This document shows positions 28,285 through 39,300 of a stretch of DNA of 64,000 nucleotides, in pieces (the first letter of the stretch is position 1; every line of letters starts with the position of its first letter). The translations under genes were made by a program, and so were the position numbers. The stretch lies in NCBI RefSeq assembly GCF_041260155.1, contig NC_091940.1, forward strand, positions 26,668,370 to 26,732,369, given 5' to 3'. A model generated the notes under the pieces. That model made no database searches. It saw only the letters and a program-made list of their open reading frames with translations, and was not told the origin of the DNA. This stretch comes from Ptychodera flava (Eukaryota; Hemichordata; Enteropneusta; Ptychoderidae).

Positions 28285-28522
28285 TATAGTTTACCTTGGT
28301 TGCCTTTGGTTGCTGGAGAATCTCGTACAATCGTACGAGAATACACGGGATTTCGATGTGAACACATATCCGCGCTGCGTGAGCGAGAAAGGCGCTTTTG
28401 CGACCGGAGAAATGCGACAACACCATCGTTGTTGCTGACAGGATCAGACAAAAAGTTAATCAGTAGAAAATGGTGTCGATGTATTTCTCCCACCATATTG
28501 TCTTGAATTACCACTATAGTAT
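28285..28522 (-). promoter_or_regulatory. LRRC69 5' UTR / promoter region
   Basis: The 238 bases between the LRRC69 start codon and the palindromic transposon at 28523. It must contain the transcription start unless the transposon is itself transcribed. The start context (GCC before ATGG, read on the minus strand as GGCGGAC) lies in a locally GC-richer patch. No TATA box was recognised. Confidence 0.4.
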
Positions 28523-29301
28523 CACAGGCGCTCCGTAGCTGGTTAGTCTGCTAAGTAGATCGATTTTCGGCTCGATTTATCGATCCCGTAGTCGATATGC
28601 CCGCCACTGCAACCTAAATACTCACAAGGTGTGCAACACAATCACTCAAAAAACACACCACCTGATTTGTCTACTGGCCGTGCGCTCACACTAAATATTC
28701 AGAACTACATTCCCATATACCTAGTTGGATCACAAATTTAACCATCTCCTCGAAAATCATGCCAAAGAGCATGTTACTCGCGTCATCTTGAAGAAATCGG
28801 CCGTGTTTTGAGATCAAGCGGGGTGAAATGCAATCTGCAGAACGATTCTACCATATGATGTAATTTTTTCCACTGCTGATTGGCTAATCAGGGCCAAAAC
28901 AAAGGTCACTGCAAGACGTCACTGGCGAAGTACAGTTGAACCAATCAGCAGTGGAAAAAATTACGTCATATGGTAGAATCGTTCTGCAGGCTGCATTTCA
29001 CCCCGCTTGATCTCAAAACACGGCCGATTTCTTCAAGATGACGCGAGTAACATGCTCTTTGGCGTGATTTTCGAGGAGATGGTTAAATTTGTGATCCAAC
29101 TAGGTATATGGAAGTGTAGTTCTGAATGTTTAGTGTGAGCGCACGGCCAGTAGACAAATCGGGTGGTGTGTTTTTTGAGTGATTGTGTTGCACACCTTGT
29201 GAGTATTATGGTTGCAGTGGCGGGCATATCGACAACGGGATCGATAAATCGAGCCGATAATCGATCTATTTAGCAGACTAACCAGCTAAGGAGTGCCTGT
29301 G
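28523..29301. mobile_element. Palindromic (foldback) hAT-type element with 8-bp target duplication, 779 bp
   Basis: The two arms, 28523-28883 and 28941-29301, are each 361 bases and near-perfect reverse complements. They are separated by a 57-base loop (28884-28940). The ends read CACAGGCGCTCC on the left and CACAGGCACTCC in reverse on the right. The flanks carry identical TATAGTAT at 28515-28522 and 29302-29309. An 8-bp target duplication is characteristic of the hAT superfamily. There is no ORF for a transposase. The element sits 239 bases upstream of the LRRC69 start codon. Confidence 0.9.
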
Positions 29302-29309
29302 TATAGTAT

Positions 29310-29834
29310 CGTGTTTAACGGAAAGGGTCGTTTCTAAAATTGCCTTTCCAGAAAAAGACATCTGAAGCTTTTCCAACGTTTTGCCGGAGCGACTGAAGTT
29401 GTGAATTTAATCTGTCAATCTCTTCCGTTAAGAGAGCTGGTTGACCTATTTGTTTGTTTGTTTACAATTTATTCATATATTTATAATTTATTTTCGTCAT
29501 TTATTTATTCAGTCATTCAGTCATAATTTATTTTTTGATTTCCGTAGGAGTCGGACATAATAATAATATTTCTTCTCCCCGCCAAGACAAACAGTCAGTA
29601 CTAGTAACTGACATCAACTAATATTGGAACGAAAACAAAGCTATACAATTCGTACTTCAAGAGGGCGCGGTGTCACTCGCTCCTTCATACTTCAGAAACA
29701 AATAAATGACATTGTCAGTAAGTTGTAATAGTTGTAACTGTTGATAATTTTTTCACTCCTTTTGATGCTTTGAAACTATTTTTCTGCATTTAATCTGTCA
29801 TGTCTTGTTGTACTCCTCAAAGCATGTATTATAT

Positions 29835-29865
<31 letters not shown>

Positions 29866-30115
29866 TTTCTTTATTTATTCATTCATTCTTTCTTCTTTCC
29901 TTCCTTCCTTCCTTCCTTCCTTTCTTTATTTACCCTTTATTGAGCGTCCGATTTACTCCGAGAATAATATTCTTCGGGGATCACATAATGGTCACGGAAT
30001 ACATGTACATGTACATTGAAGTGTGTAAATGCATATGAAAAGCACATGAAACTAGCTTTTTCTCTAGTATGCACCTCCATGGTAAGAGCCTGTTGAGATA
30101 CATAGTATTTAGTTG
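29310..30115. other. Intergenic sequence with A+T-rich simple repeats
   Basis: No gene recognised. It contains an (ATTT)n tract grading into (TTCC)n at 29827-29930 and otherwise AT-rich unique sequence. Confidence 0.6.
29827..29930. repeat. (ATTT)n / (TTCC)n compound microsatellite
   Basis: ATTT units to about 29880, then CTTT and TTCC units to about 29930. Confidence 0.95.
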
Positions 30116-30270
30116 TCATATCAGCCTGTACTCATATAGATTGCGCTGTTATGGTTGACAAGTGAATTCTTGTTCTGACTACTTCAAATGTAAATGTATA
30201 GATGCTGTGTTGACTAAATAGTGGGTTTCAGCGTGCTTTTGGAAGCAGAACCAGACAATGTAGCTGACAT
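30116..30270. mobile_element. Partial copy of MITE 'E'
   Basis: The right part matches the end of the element at 55176-55410: GTGCTTTTGGAAGCAGAACC, then GTAGCTGACAT. An upstream portion including GTTGACAAG also aligns. The left TIR is not recognisable. Confidence 0.55.
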
Positions 30271-30289
30271 AAAGAACAAATATAATTTG

Positions 30290-30548
30290 AATCCTCAAAA
30301 GTTACTGTAAAAGAGCGAACACATGTCGCAAATTGAAAAGCGAGTGACACCACGCCCTCCTGAATTTCGAATCGCATGCCTTTGTTTTCATTCGAGCGAG
30401 TATTATTTCTTTGTCCTATTCTACCTTTTGAGTCTGGCGGCGCCACCTCGTGACATTTTTTCCAAATTATTCTCATGTTGTGGTTTCGTAGATATAATAT
30501 GGCACGTGTGTCAGGCACATTCAATACTATAATTGCATCCATCAAGTT
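30290..30548 (+). repeat. ~257-bp direct repeat, upstream copy
   Basis: Begins AATCCTCAAAAGTTACTG and ends CATCCATCAAGTT. It matches 32212-32467 along its length with scattered substitutions and small indels. It abuts transposon A copy 2 exactly at its end. Confidence 0.85.
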
Positions 30549-32210
30549 AGGCTGCATTCACAAAAAATTGTTTGAGGGGCTGGAGGAATTCAGGGGATTC
30601 GAAAATTTTGGGGGTAGTAGAGGGGGAGTTGAAAATTTTGCTCTGCCTGTAGGGGGACTTGAAAATATTTTGGTTCCCTTATATGTTTTACATTTAAATT
30701 TCGAATTCCAAGCTTTTGTAGGTAATTCAATGAAAAATGAATACCATTTTTACGTCATCAATTTGTTGTAATGTTTAACGAAATGTAGAACCATTTTGTC
30801 ACATTGCATGACTTTTATTTTAAAAAATCTAAACATGTACGATTTGTCATAAAAAAAACAAACTTTAGCCTAGTAACAGGTAGAAGTTACAACTGTTGAT
30901 GAGTTTTGCAATATTTCTGTGCAATATCAACTACAGTTTCTTGCTGTTTACCTACAGCATCCTCAAACACACAATATCATTTGTCGACAAAGCCTGTATT
31001 TAAAATATGTATTAGGTGATGATAGAGTCCAGACTGACAGTCAGTTGTCAGTGATACAAATGCATGGTACACATACACAGGCTGTGTTAGCAAACTGAAT
31101 ACTGGACAGTTCAACATGCTGCAAGGAGTAGAACAAGAACACAGTTGTACAAACTGGTCAAAAATATTCTCAAAATTTTCAAAATTATTGGCAGCTACTC
31201 CCTGCGGGCAGTGTCACTATCAGGTACCGCCCTGCTACTGTAGCTACGGTGTCACTGTCACTGCATATACTTGAGCAGTGATAGAGATAGCTCTGACTCT
31301 GATGTACATGGTAGTTGAAGAAGAGTTTGGGTCAAATGACGTTCATGTCAATGAAACATACTTGTATGCAACATTAGGCCAGAGAACAACACATGGAAGA
31401 CAAGGAAACTTAAAAAAGTTATCGGGAATTTTTGAATTCTGGCATATGAGAATAATCAAATATTAAAGAAAAAAGATGGGGTCAATATGCTTGATTTTCT
31501 AAATTTTCACATTGTCATCATAAAATAATACAAAAGCAAAACTTTGAACTGTAAAACTAAATGAAAAAATAAGTAACTAAATTGAATCTTTTCTTTTTTA
31601 ACCAAATTTGCCATTATTACACCCAAATTTCAGAGATTAAAACATTTATTTGATCGGAATATTTTAAACTTCCAGTATTGTCAATTTTGAGTACCATCTA
31701 ATTCATAAATGTCTTGACTTCGAAGCAAAGTTTTGGTGGGTCACTGTGCTCAGTTTTTTACAATATGACAATTAGCCAGAATTCATGATTTGCTTACTCT
31801 CTCATGGTCGTCATTTTGTGTGCTCTTCGGCAGGAGCAATTGACCTGGCCAGAGTTAGATTAACTCAAATTGGCTTATACCGATGAAGCCAAAAAGTTCA
31901 CTGGTGCGTTTAAAAATGAACCAATTTAAGAACTTGCCTTTAGTAGGAATATGATTTTACAAACTGCTAATAGCAGGTAGTGTTGAACATTTGCGAGCGG
32001 AACTACGCGATACATGTTATTTTTTTCTGCGCGCACATCATTTGCTAATACGCAGGCTTGTGATAATTGAGGAGGGGGACTGGAAAAATGTTTAGCATAT
32101 AGAGGGGGATTTAAACTTTTTGGTGTATTGAGGGGGTCTGAAAAAAAGTAAGATTTCAATCGCGATTCCTCCAGCCGCCTCCCCCCAATCATTATTTGTG
32201 GACGCAGCCT
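30549..32210. mobile_element. Non-autonomous TIR DNA transposon 'A', copy 2, reverse orientation (1662 bp)
   Basis: The ends AGGCTGCATTCACAAAAAA and TTTGTGGACGCAGCCT form a TIR that continues through CTGGAGGAAT. Read in reverse, its order matches copy 1 at 1903-3549, including the subterminal G/C runs, the TTCAATCGCGATTCC string and an internal AT-rich block (31590-31830 versus 2240-2560). No coding capacity was seen. It is flanked by the ~257-bp direct repeat rather than a short target duplication. Confidence 0.8.
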
Positions 32211-32211
32211 A

Positions 32212-32467
32212 AATCCTCAAAAGTTACTGCAAATGAGAAAAGAGCGAACACATATCACAAATGGAACGCGAGTGACACACGCCCTCCTGAATTTAAAATC
32301 GCATGCCTTTGTTTTCATTCGCGTATCATTTCTTTGTCCTTTTCTATCGTTTGAGTCGGGCGCCACCTCGTGACATTATTCCAAAATATTTTCACGTAAT
32401 TGTGGTTTTATAGATATAATATGGCACATACGGCAGGCACGTTTAATACTATTGCATCCATCAAGTT
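32212..32467 (+). repeat. ~257-bp direct repeat, downstream copy
   Basis: Starts AATCCTCAAAAGTTACTG immediately after transposon A copy 2 and ends CATCCATCAAGTT, matching 30290-30548. Confidence 0.85.
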
Positions 32468-34843
32468 ATGTTCGTTTTGCGCAGATGTACCAGTCCACGA
32501 AGCATCGACAAAGTTCCACCGTGTACTGTACTTCAAACTTCATCTCTGCAAGACGCAGGCTTGGTTTCTATAGTTTTATAAACCGATCGTCGGTTTAGCC
32601 CAACGTCTTCTCTTCCAAACGTCAATAAAGATACTAGCGACCTTGAATTAAATTATCTAGCATCCCGATACACGTATATGGCAATTTGTTCATTAATCAA
32701 CAGAAATCAGAGACGACCACGCCACCCCCATCCCCGAAGAAATAGAAAAGATCCACGCATCTGGTTGAAGAAACGTGACGAATTGTAGTGTGGGAAATGT
32801 GATTTTAAAACCATCGCGATGTTCAGGTCACAAACGGAAATTAGAATAGCAAAAACAAAACAAAAAACAACAAGATTTTCATTCGTATATAACCCAGGGC
32901 TTAAATGCTATTGTTCATTCGCGATCTAAATATTAAAGCTTATATAGATGAGAGATTGAATACAGAAGTCAGATTCATGGTGCCGTCCATGATAGGAAGT
33001 TGTGAAATGTAACTTGCCCCCTTCAGTCTCTCTCCCCATGAGTGCGTAAACCATCGCACATCCTGCATTTGAAAACATGTTTTGCCTTACACGATGCATG
33101 TTATCCTTCAAAGGATCAAATGATAAAACTACTTGAACATTGGACTGATATTGGACGAGTCGTAACTCAAATACTTCGCTCGACGAAACAGCTATGTCTG
33201 ACTTTAATAGAGACGGGTATACAGTTCAAATACCACTAACCTGACGACTAAAGTCAAAGGAAAGGGGGAAGTACACAGCGCCGTAGTTGTTCCTAGAGAT
33301 TACGAATGGTTGTGTGATAGATTAGATTTCATAAGGCAGCTTTCAGATGAGATGAAATCACCCCCACATACGACACATTGACTGTTTCACGAATCTACAT
33401 AAACTTGTTGTTTATGACATTTTGGAGATAAAATGCAGATCTTTTTCATATGCGAAATATAATATTCTCAAAACAAGAGATCAGCCCCACTCTTGTAGTG
33501 TATGGAAGTTGTGAACCTCCTCTTTCCTCGGACCAAGTTTGCCTTTGATAGTACATAATTTCCTTGTATTCTCGGAGTTTTACTTCTCTTGTCATACGAG
33601 TTCCTCGTAATTGTTTTGACGCTCACATCTTTGTTACACTTTTGAGAGTTAAACTGATGTATGTTTGTCCTGGATTTTGTTGGAGCTGTAGTTTTATTAT
33701 CTTCAAGTCTTGCTCGCGAACGAGGCCAAAATCGATGGTAAAAATTTACTTCCGCGCGCAAGCCTGAAATCAGGTGACACACAACAAAAATTACGAGGGG
33801 TGAATAAGGCCTGAGGCTTCCTTCGCTTCGACGTCAGACTGAGACACTATGTTCAGTCGCAATGCTCCGCTAATTTCGTTGTTTATTTGTTAATGGGCGC
33901 GAGTAGTAGTACTTGTACAGCAGGAGAACTTGCTCACGATGGATTCTTTTTATCATACTATTTTCTGCATTGACCTCAAATGGCACAGCTTGACCGTGAC
34001 CTTTTTCGACATACGCGTTGATCATGATACAATGAATTATACGGAAGTTACACGGTACAGACAGACCGGAGGGTCCGTGACTGTTACATGATAATGTTAA
34101 AGGATAAGTTTGTCCTACTGCCAGTTTCAAAACGACGGAAGGTAAAGATAGACGACAAGACTAGAGGCAAACAATCATGTCGTATGCAAAGCTTGATGCA
34201 AACACGGTAAGATTTATTCTGTTTGCCGAGACGAGATCGATAAGTTCACGAATTTTAAATTCGAATGAAGTCTGTTCCCAGTTCGAGCGTCTTTCACATT
34301 TCATTTCCTTTAACCCATTGCATGATGAGCAACTGAGGTGAACGGTTTTCAAATTTTATCCATCGTAATGACATAACATGTTTGCGTTTCTCTTGGTTTA
34401 TAAGATAGCGGTGCACCGTGCACAGTGATGGTTTTGATTGAATAATTATATCAGCCATATGTAGGACGTCCACAGTTTCCTGCGCAAGTTGCCGGTCACA
34501 CACACATTTTGGTGCTGTTTATTTGGTCCTCTTTCGTAGCATTTTCATATCTTTTACGGTGAAGTGTTTGCAGTGTTGCCGCCAGAACATAGTCAGTTAT
34601 TTTGAGATCCTATTTTCGACCCGGTCCTCTTTACAGTTGCCAAGTTTTGAAGGTGTAGAGATCTTCATCTTTTTCTAGCTCCGTTCAGTGTTTTCACGGC
34701 ATAACAAATTGCTGTTCATTTTACTACGCCCACCACAGCTCAAACAATCGACCAGGCACAATGCAACGTTCATATACGCTTAGAATTGACACTTTCAAAT
34801 GAGCTAAATGACCAAAATCCCCGTCGCTATTCAATTGCAGACC
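32468..34843. other. Intergenic region and presumed promoter/5' UTR of the CLC gene
   Basis: About 2.4 kb without a recognisable gene. ORFs on both strands (for example 33468-33782 minus) have no domain or exon-like boundaries. The last few hundred bases before 34844 should contain the CLC promoter, but I could not identify a specific element. An in-frame upstream ATG exists at 34808. Confidence 0.5.
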
Positions 34844-36346
34844 ATGTCGAACCACGGGAAAAGTGGTGACGACATTGGTTCAGGGGGCGTTCACGCCGAT
34901 GCCGAAGAGGCCGGTGTGCGCTATCGGCCGTCCAGACAGAATCAGCGACATGAAGATGAAGCCGGTTGGACTACGATCGAATCGGAGGAGCCGACCGGAT
35001 TTTTTGCCAAGGGAAGGGATTACGAAAGTGCCTACGTGAATCACAGATATACTAAAGAGGAACGCAATGTGTTGGCAACGTACGAGAGTGTTGACTATTT
35101 GCCACCTCACAGCCAAGCGTACAAGAACTGGCTCAGGAAGCAACCGGCAAGGTCAGTCAATAATGAATAAGTCATTCAAAAAAAGTAGGATGAACTTTCC
35201 AATATCCTGTTTCCTTTTTATCAAGCCAATGTCAGCAGATACCAGTTGTATTTATTGAAATTTTGTTGTTAATTTTGTGGTGTTGTCAACTTTGTGGCTG
35301 TTCTGCTTCTTCAGTGTTCTCATTTGAAAGAAAAATGAGATGTTGCTGTTTGGAGGGTCTATGGTGTATTTGACCTTGCTGCAATAGTAGTGCTATTGAT
35401 CAGTAGGCCGCATTAGTGTCACCCATCCCACACCAACACAGCCTACCTGCCCATGGGGATACAATTATTGTAGCTATAGTTTGACCATGCAATATGTCTA
35501 TTTCCCTCAGCTCAGGGACACATGCCAGTTCAGAGGTAGCCTATCTAAGATATGTTTAGATAGATTAACTGTTTGATAAAACTTATCATATTTTCCTTTT
35601 TATCTTCTAATAAATTTATTGAATGTATCAAGAATTACCAAAATCCACACAAGATTACTCACACAGCATTTTAATACTGCACATAAAATTAAAAATTAAA
35701 CTATGTCTCAAACCCATCTGTCAAATTTTAAATCAGATTAATGATGTATTTTTTTCATGTTGGTTGTTTCTTTCTATTTTTTCAACAGGCTGGATTGGGA
35801 TAGATGGGTTATGATGGGTCTAATAGGTTTCACCGTTGGAATAATTGGATTTCTGATGCATCAGTGCATCGACATTATTTCAGATTTTAAATGGGATACA
35901 GCTGAAGAATATATCAAGGTATGTTTTATGGTGGTGATCAGAGAGTATATTGAGATATACATGTTCTTTGGACAAGGACAGCATTTTGTGCATCTTTCCT
36001 ACAACTTGCCTGGGTACGGTTTTTTACCAGTCCATAGAATACCATAGATCATACCAAATGGTACATTAGCTGGTAACTAGTGTATGCTGTAAATTTATGT
36101 TTTGAGTTTTTTTGCTAAAATGTCTGCAATATCTGCATGTGCTGATCTCATGGTTACTGTATGCTGTCTCAGTCTGACATTAATTTCCTTCCAGGATGGG
36201 AATGTTCTGAAGGCCTGGGGATTTGTATTGATGTACAGTTTACTTTTTGTGCTAGCTGCTTCTCTGCCTGTTGTCGTAAGTATGAACCCGTAGTTTATGT
36301 TAGTGTATTGTACATACATACATACATACATACATACATACATACA

Positions 36347-36379
<33 letters not shown>

Positions 36380-39300
36380 TTAGTAATGAAAGAAATCAAA
36401 ATATGAAAACACAAAATGATTATTTATTTCTGTTTTTAATAGAAAAAGGGTAAGTGATGCTTTATTGTTCAAAACCAGGTCAGTTAGTGATGGTTTCAGT
36501 GTAAAAAGTGTATCAACTTAAAATTTTGGACGCTCATATTCCAGTACAACAACTTAACTTTGTTGATAAGTTTTGCCATTGTCTTCTGCAGTACTTGAGG
36601 CCGGCAGCATCCGGATCAGGCATTCCAGAACTGATTGGATACCTCAATGGAACCCTTGTCAGACACATTTTTAACATCAAGACACTTGCTGTCAAAATAT
36701 GGTCATGTATCTGTGCTGTGGGCAGTGGAATGCCTGTGGGACCCGAAGGACCCATGATACATATTGGGTATGATGTATTACACTTACCTCCATTTTTCTG
36801 CCATTATTCAGCTTTACTCACTATTTTCTATTCACAGTTTATTGTTATTTTTGTCATAATTTTTGTAGTTTCAGTGTTTACAGTGAAGTATCAGTGTTAA
36901 GCAGTACATCTCGTGGGCCAAGTGTCTGTAACAACAAGTTTCGGTCACATATTTTTTCAATCTTTGTGACCAGGTTAATTGAAATTAATTCAAACATTAA
37001 TCGAAAGAGTTTCTTAGTAATGAAGTATGTTGAGTCAACAGATGGTCTGATTACAAATTCTTTGAATACCATGCTTTAAATAGTACATCTTGTTTTTAAC
37101 AAAGATTTGTCATCAATTTTCTCCTCTATTTCAGTGCATTGGTCGGGGCTGGTCTAAGTCAATTCAAGTCAGATACTCTTGGGGTCAGACTGCCATATTT
37201 TACAAGATTTCGAAACTCTGAAGATAGGTAGGTAAAAAAGTAACTTCGGAAAGAGTTTTGCTATTCAATGTGAATGTCATGTTAGTTAGTCAAGCATTCC
37301 TTAGATTTGTGTGAGGAAGGTTTTACTAACAGTCTTTGCTACATGTTATTATTAGCATGTTTTGAATGGTGTATGGACAAGAGCCGTTGTTGACAGACCA
37401 AATGAGAAAATATGCTGTGTTAATAATGTAAACAAAGCAAGAGCATAACTACTGATGAACAAAGTATATTTAAATGAGAGTATATGGCAAGCATGTAAGA
37501 AAATCAAATGCTGAAGATGATCATCAAATGGCAGGACTAGTATGATATTTTCCTCAAACATGGAGACACATTAATGCATGGCCATAGTGTTCATTTACTT
37601 ATGGGGCCAATTCCTCATGATGTCACAGTTCCAACATCAATGTGAAAAAATAGATATGTCTGGAATTTGTCATGAGATTTCCTGGCAATGATATTTTTTT
37701 CCCTTCTCAGGCGGAATTTTATTTCTGCCGGTGCTGCAGCTGGAGTTGCCTCGGCATTCGGTGCTCCCATTGGCGGCTTGCTCTTCTCCATGGAGGAAGT
37801 GTCGTCGTTTTGGAATCTCAAGCTCTCCTGGATGACTTTCTTTGCCTGCATCATCTCCACATTCACCACTGATCTCTTCGACTCGGCGTTCACCGCGTTT
37901 CATTACACGGGCAACTTTGGCATGTTCAGTGCTGAGAAAAATATCATGTTCCAGGTATGAGTATGAAGGCACTATGTCAACATTCTTGCATCTACAGTTT
38001 TGGTTTCTGGTCTTTGTTTCATTGGAAGTTGATGTCAAACTTTATAACATGGCATCTGGGAAGAACTGTGGCGTTCCTCTTGTAGAGGCTAGTGCACATC
38101 ACAAAATTGAAGCAGACATTCACCCAGATATAAATTCCACAATGCCCAGAAGTGGTATTCTGATGGCATTTACCAATCAGCTCAGTCGGAAAAAAATGAT
38201 CATTATTTTGAAATGGAAGATATACATTCAAAAATATTTGTTCTCACCCTAGATCATGCATATGTCCATGAAAGGGTGTTTCTCATCCGTTGCTACCTTT
38301 CAGTACAACATTATGTATTCATTTATCCAAAGGTATTAATGAGTATTGTTTAGTTATGCAAATGTTCTGATGCTAAGTCATCATCAAGGGAGTATGATCA
38401 CACTCCCAGGGTGTTGCACCTTGTTGATATTCTTTATAATATGGCAACCTAGTTGGGTTCCAAAAGCGTAAACTTAAGGTAGTATGCGCCTCAAAAGTGA
38501 AAGACTTAATTTTTTGCTCAAACTTTCCTTAAGGAATCTTTCAACCATTGTCTTTCAAAATCAAGAATAAAAATCGGGGTCACATGCAAATTTTGGCACT
38601 AGAGAAACAAATAAACCAAGATTTACTAAAATTTATAATTCAAAATGGCCGCCATCCCTGTGTTAACTCCAAGGAGAAAAACAGAATTTTCAAATGTCAA
38701 AAAAACTAAGCTGGTGAAAAGTTTTCTTACACTAAGAGCTTTATAATAAACCCCCATATGGTAGATCAGAAAAAAATTGTAAAAGTTTGAGAGCCCGAAT
38801 ATCTGGCCCTAAGGTGCGTTCTACCTTAACATAACCTCACTATGTTTACAATCAATTTCTGATTTACCAAATAAACCATCTTCAGTACTAAGTTCATAAG
38901 ACAGTGTACAGGCAAGGCTTGATGACCTAAAGTTTTTGGATCTGTGATTGATTAGATACATGTATTCATGATGATTCGTCTTGATTTTCTAGGTCCGAAA
39001 AGGTCTGGATGTGAACATCTTGCTTTTCATACCCACTGTCATCCTTGGAATCATAGGTGGTCTCCTAGGTGGACTTTTCGTGTTTCTGAATTTGAAACTG
39101 GCTCGGCTCCGACGGCTAGTGATGAAGAAACTGAGACGAACTTGGTGTCAGAATATTGCGAAGTTTGTTGAACCTTGTATCATTATTGTGAGTCATTTCT
39201 CAGTATTTTTTAATCAGAAGGAAAATTTATATTCTAACTCTTTTTCATACTTGGTTTGGATCTTTTGAACAAGTGAGTATGCACTTAACTGTTTTATGTT

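Noticed and set aside
30290..32467. LTR retrotransposon, with the ~257-bp repeats as LTRs
   Set aside because: No TG...CA ends, primer-binding site, polypurine tract or gag/pol; the interior is a complete TIR transposon that also occurs elsewhere without these flanks.
33468..34503. Minus-strand ORFs upstream of the CLC gene (up to 104 residues)
   Set aside because: No recognisable family, no splice pattern and no promoter context.
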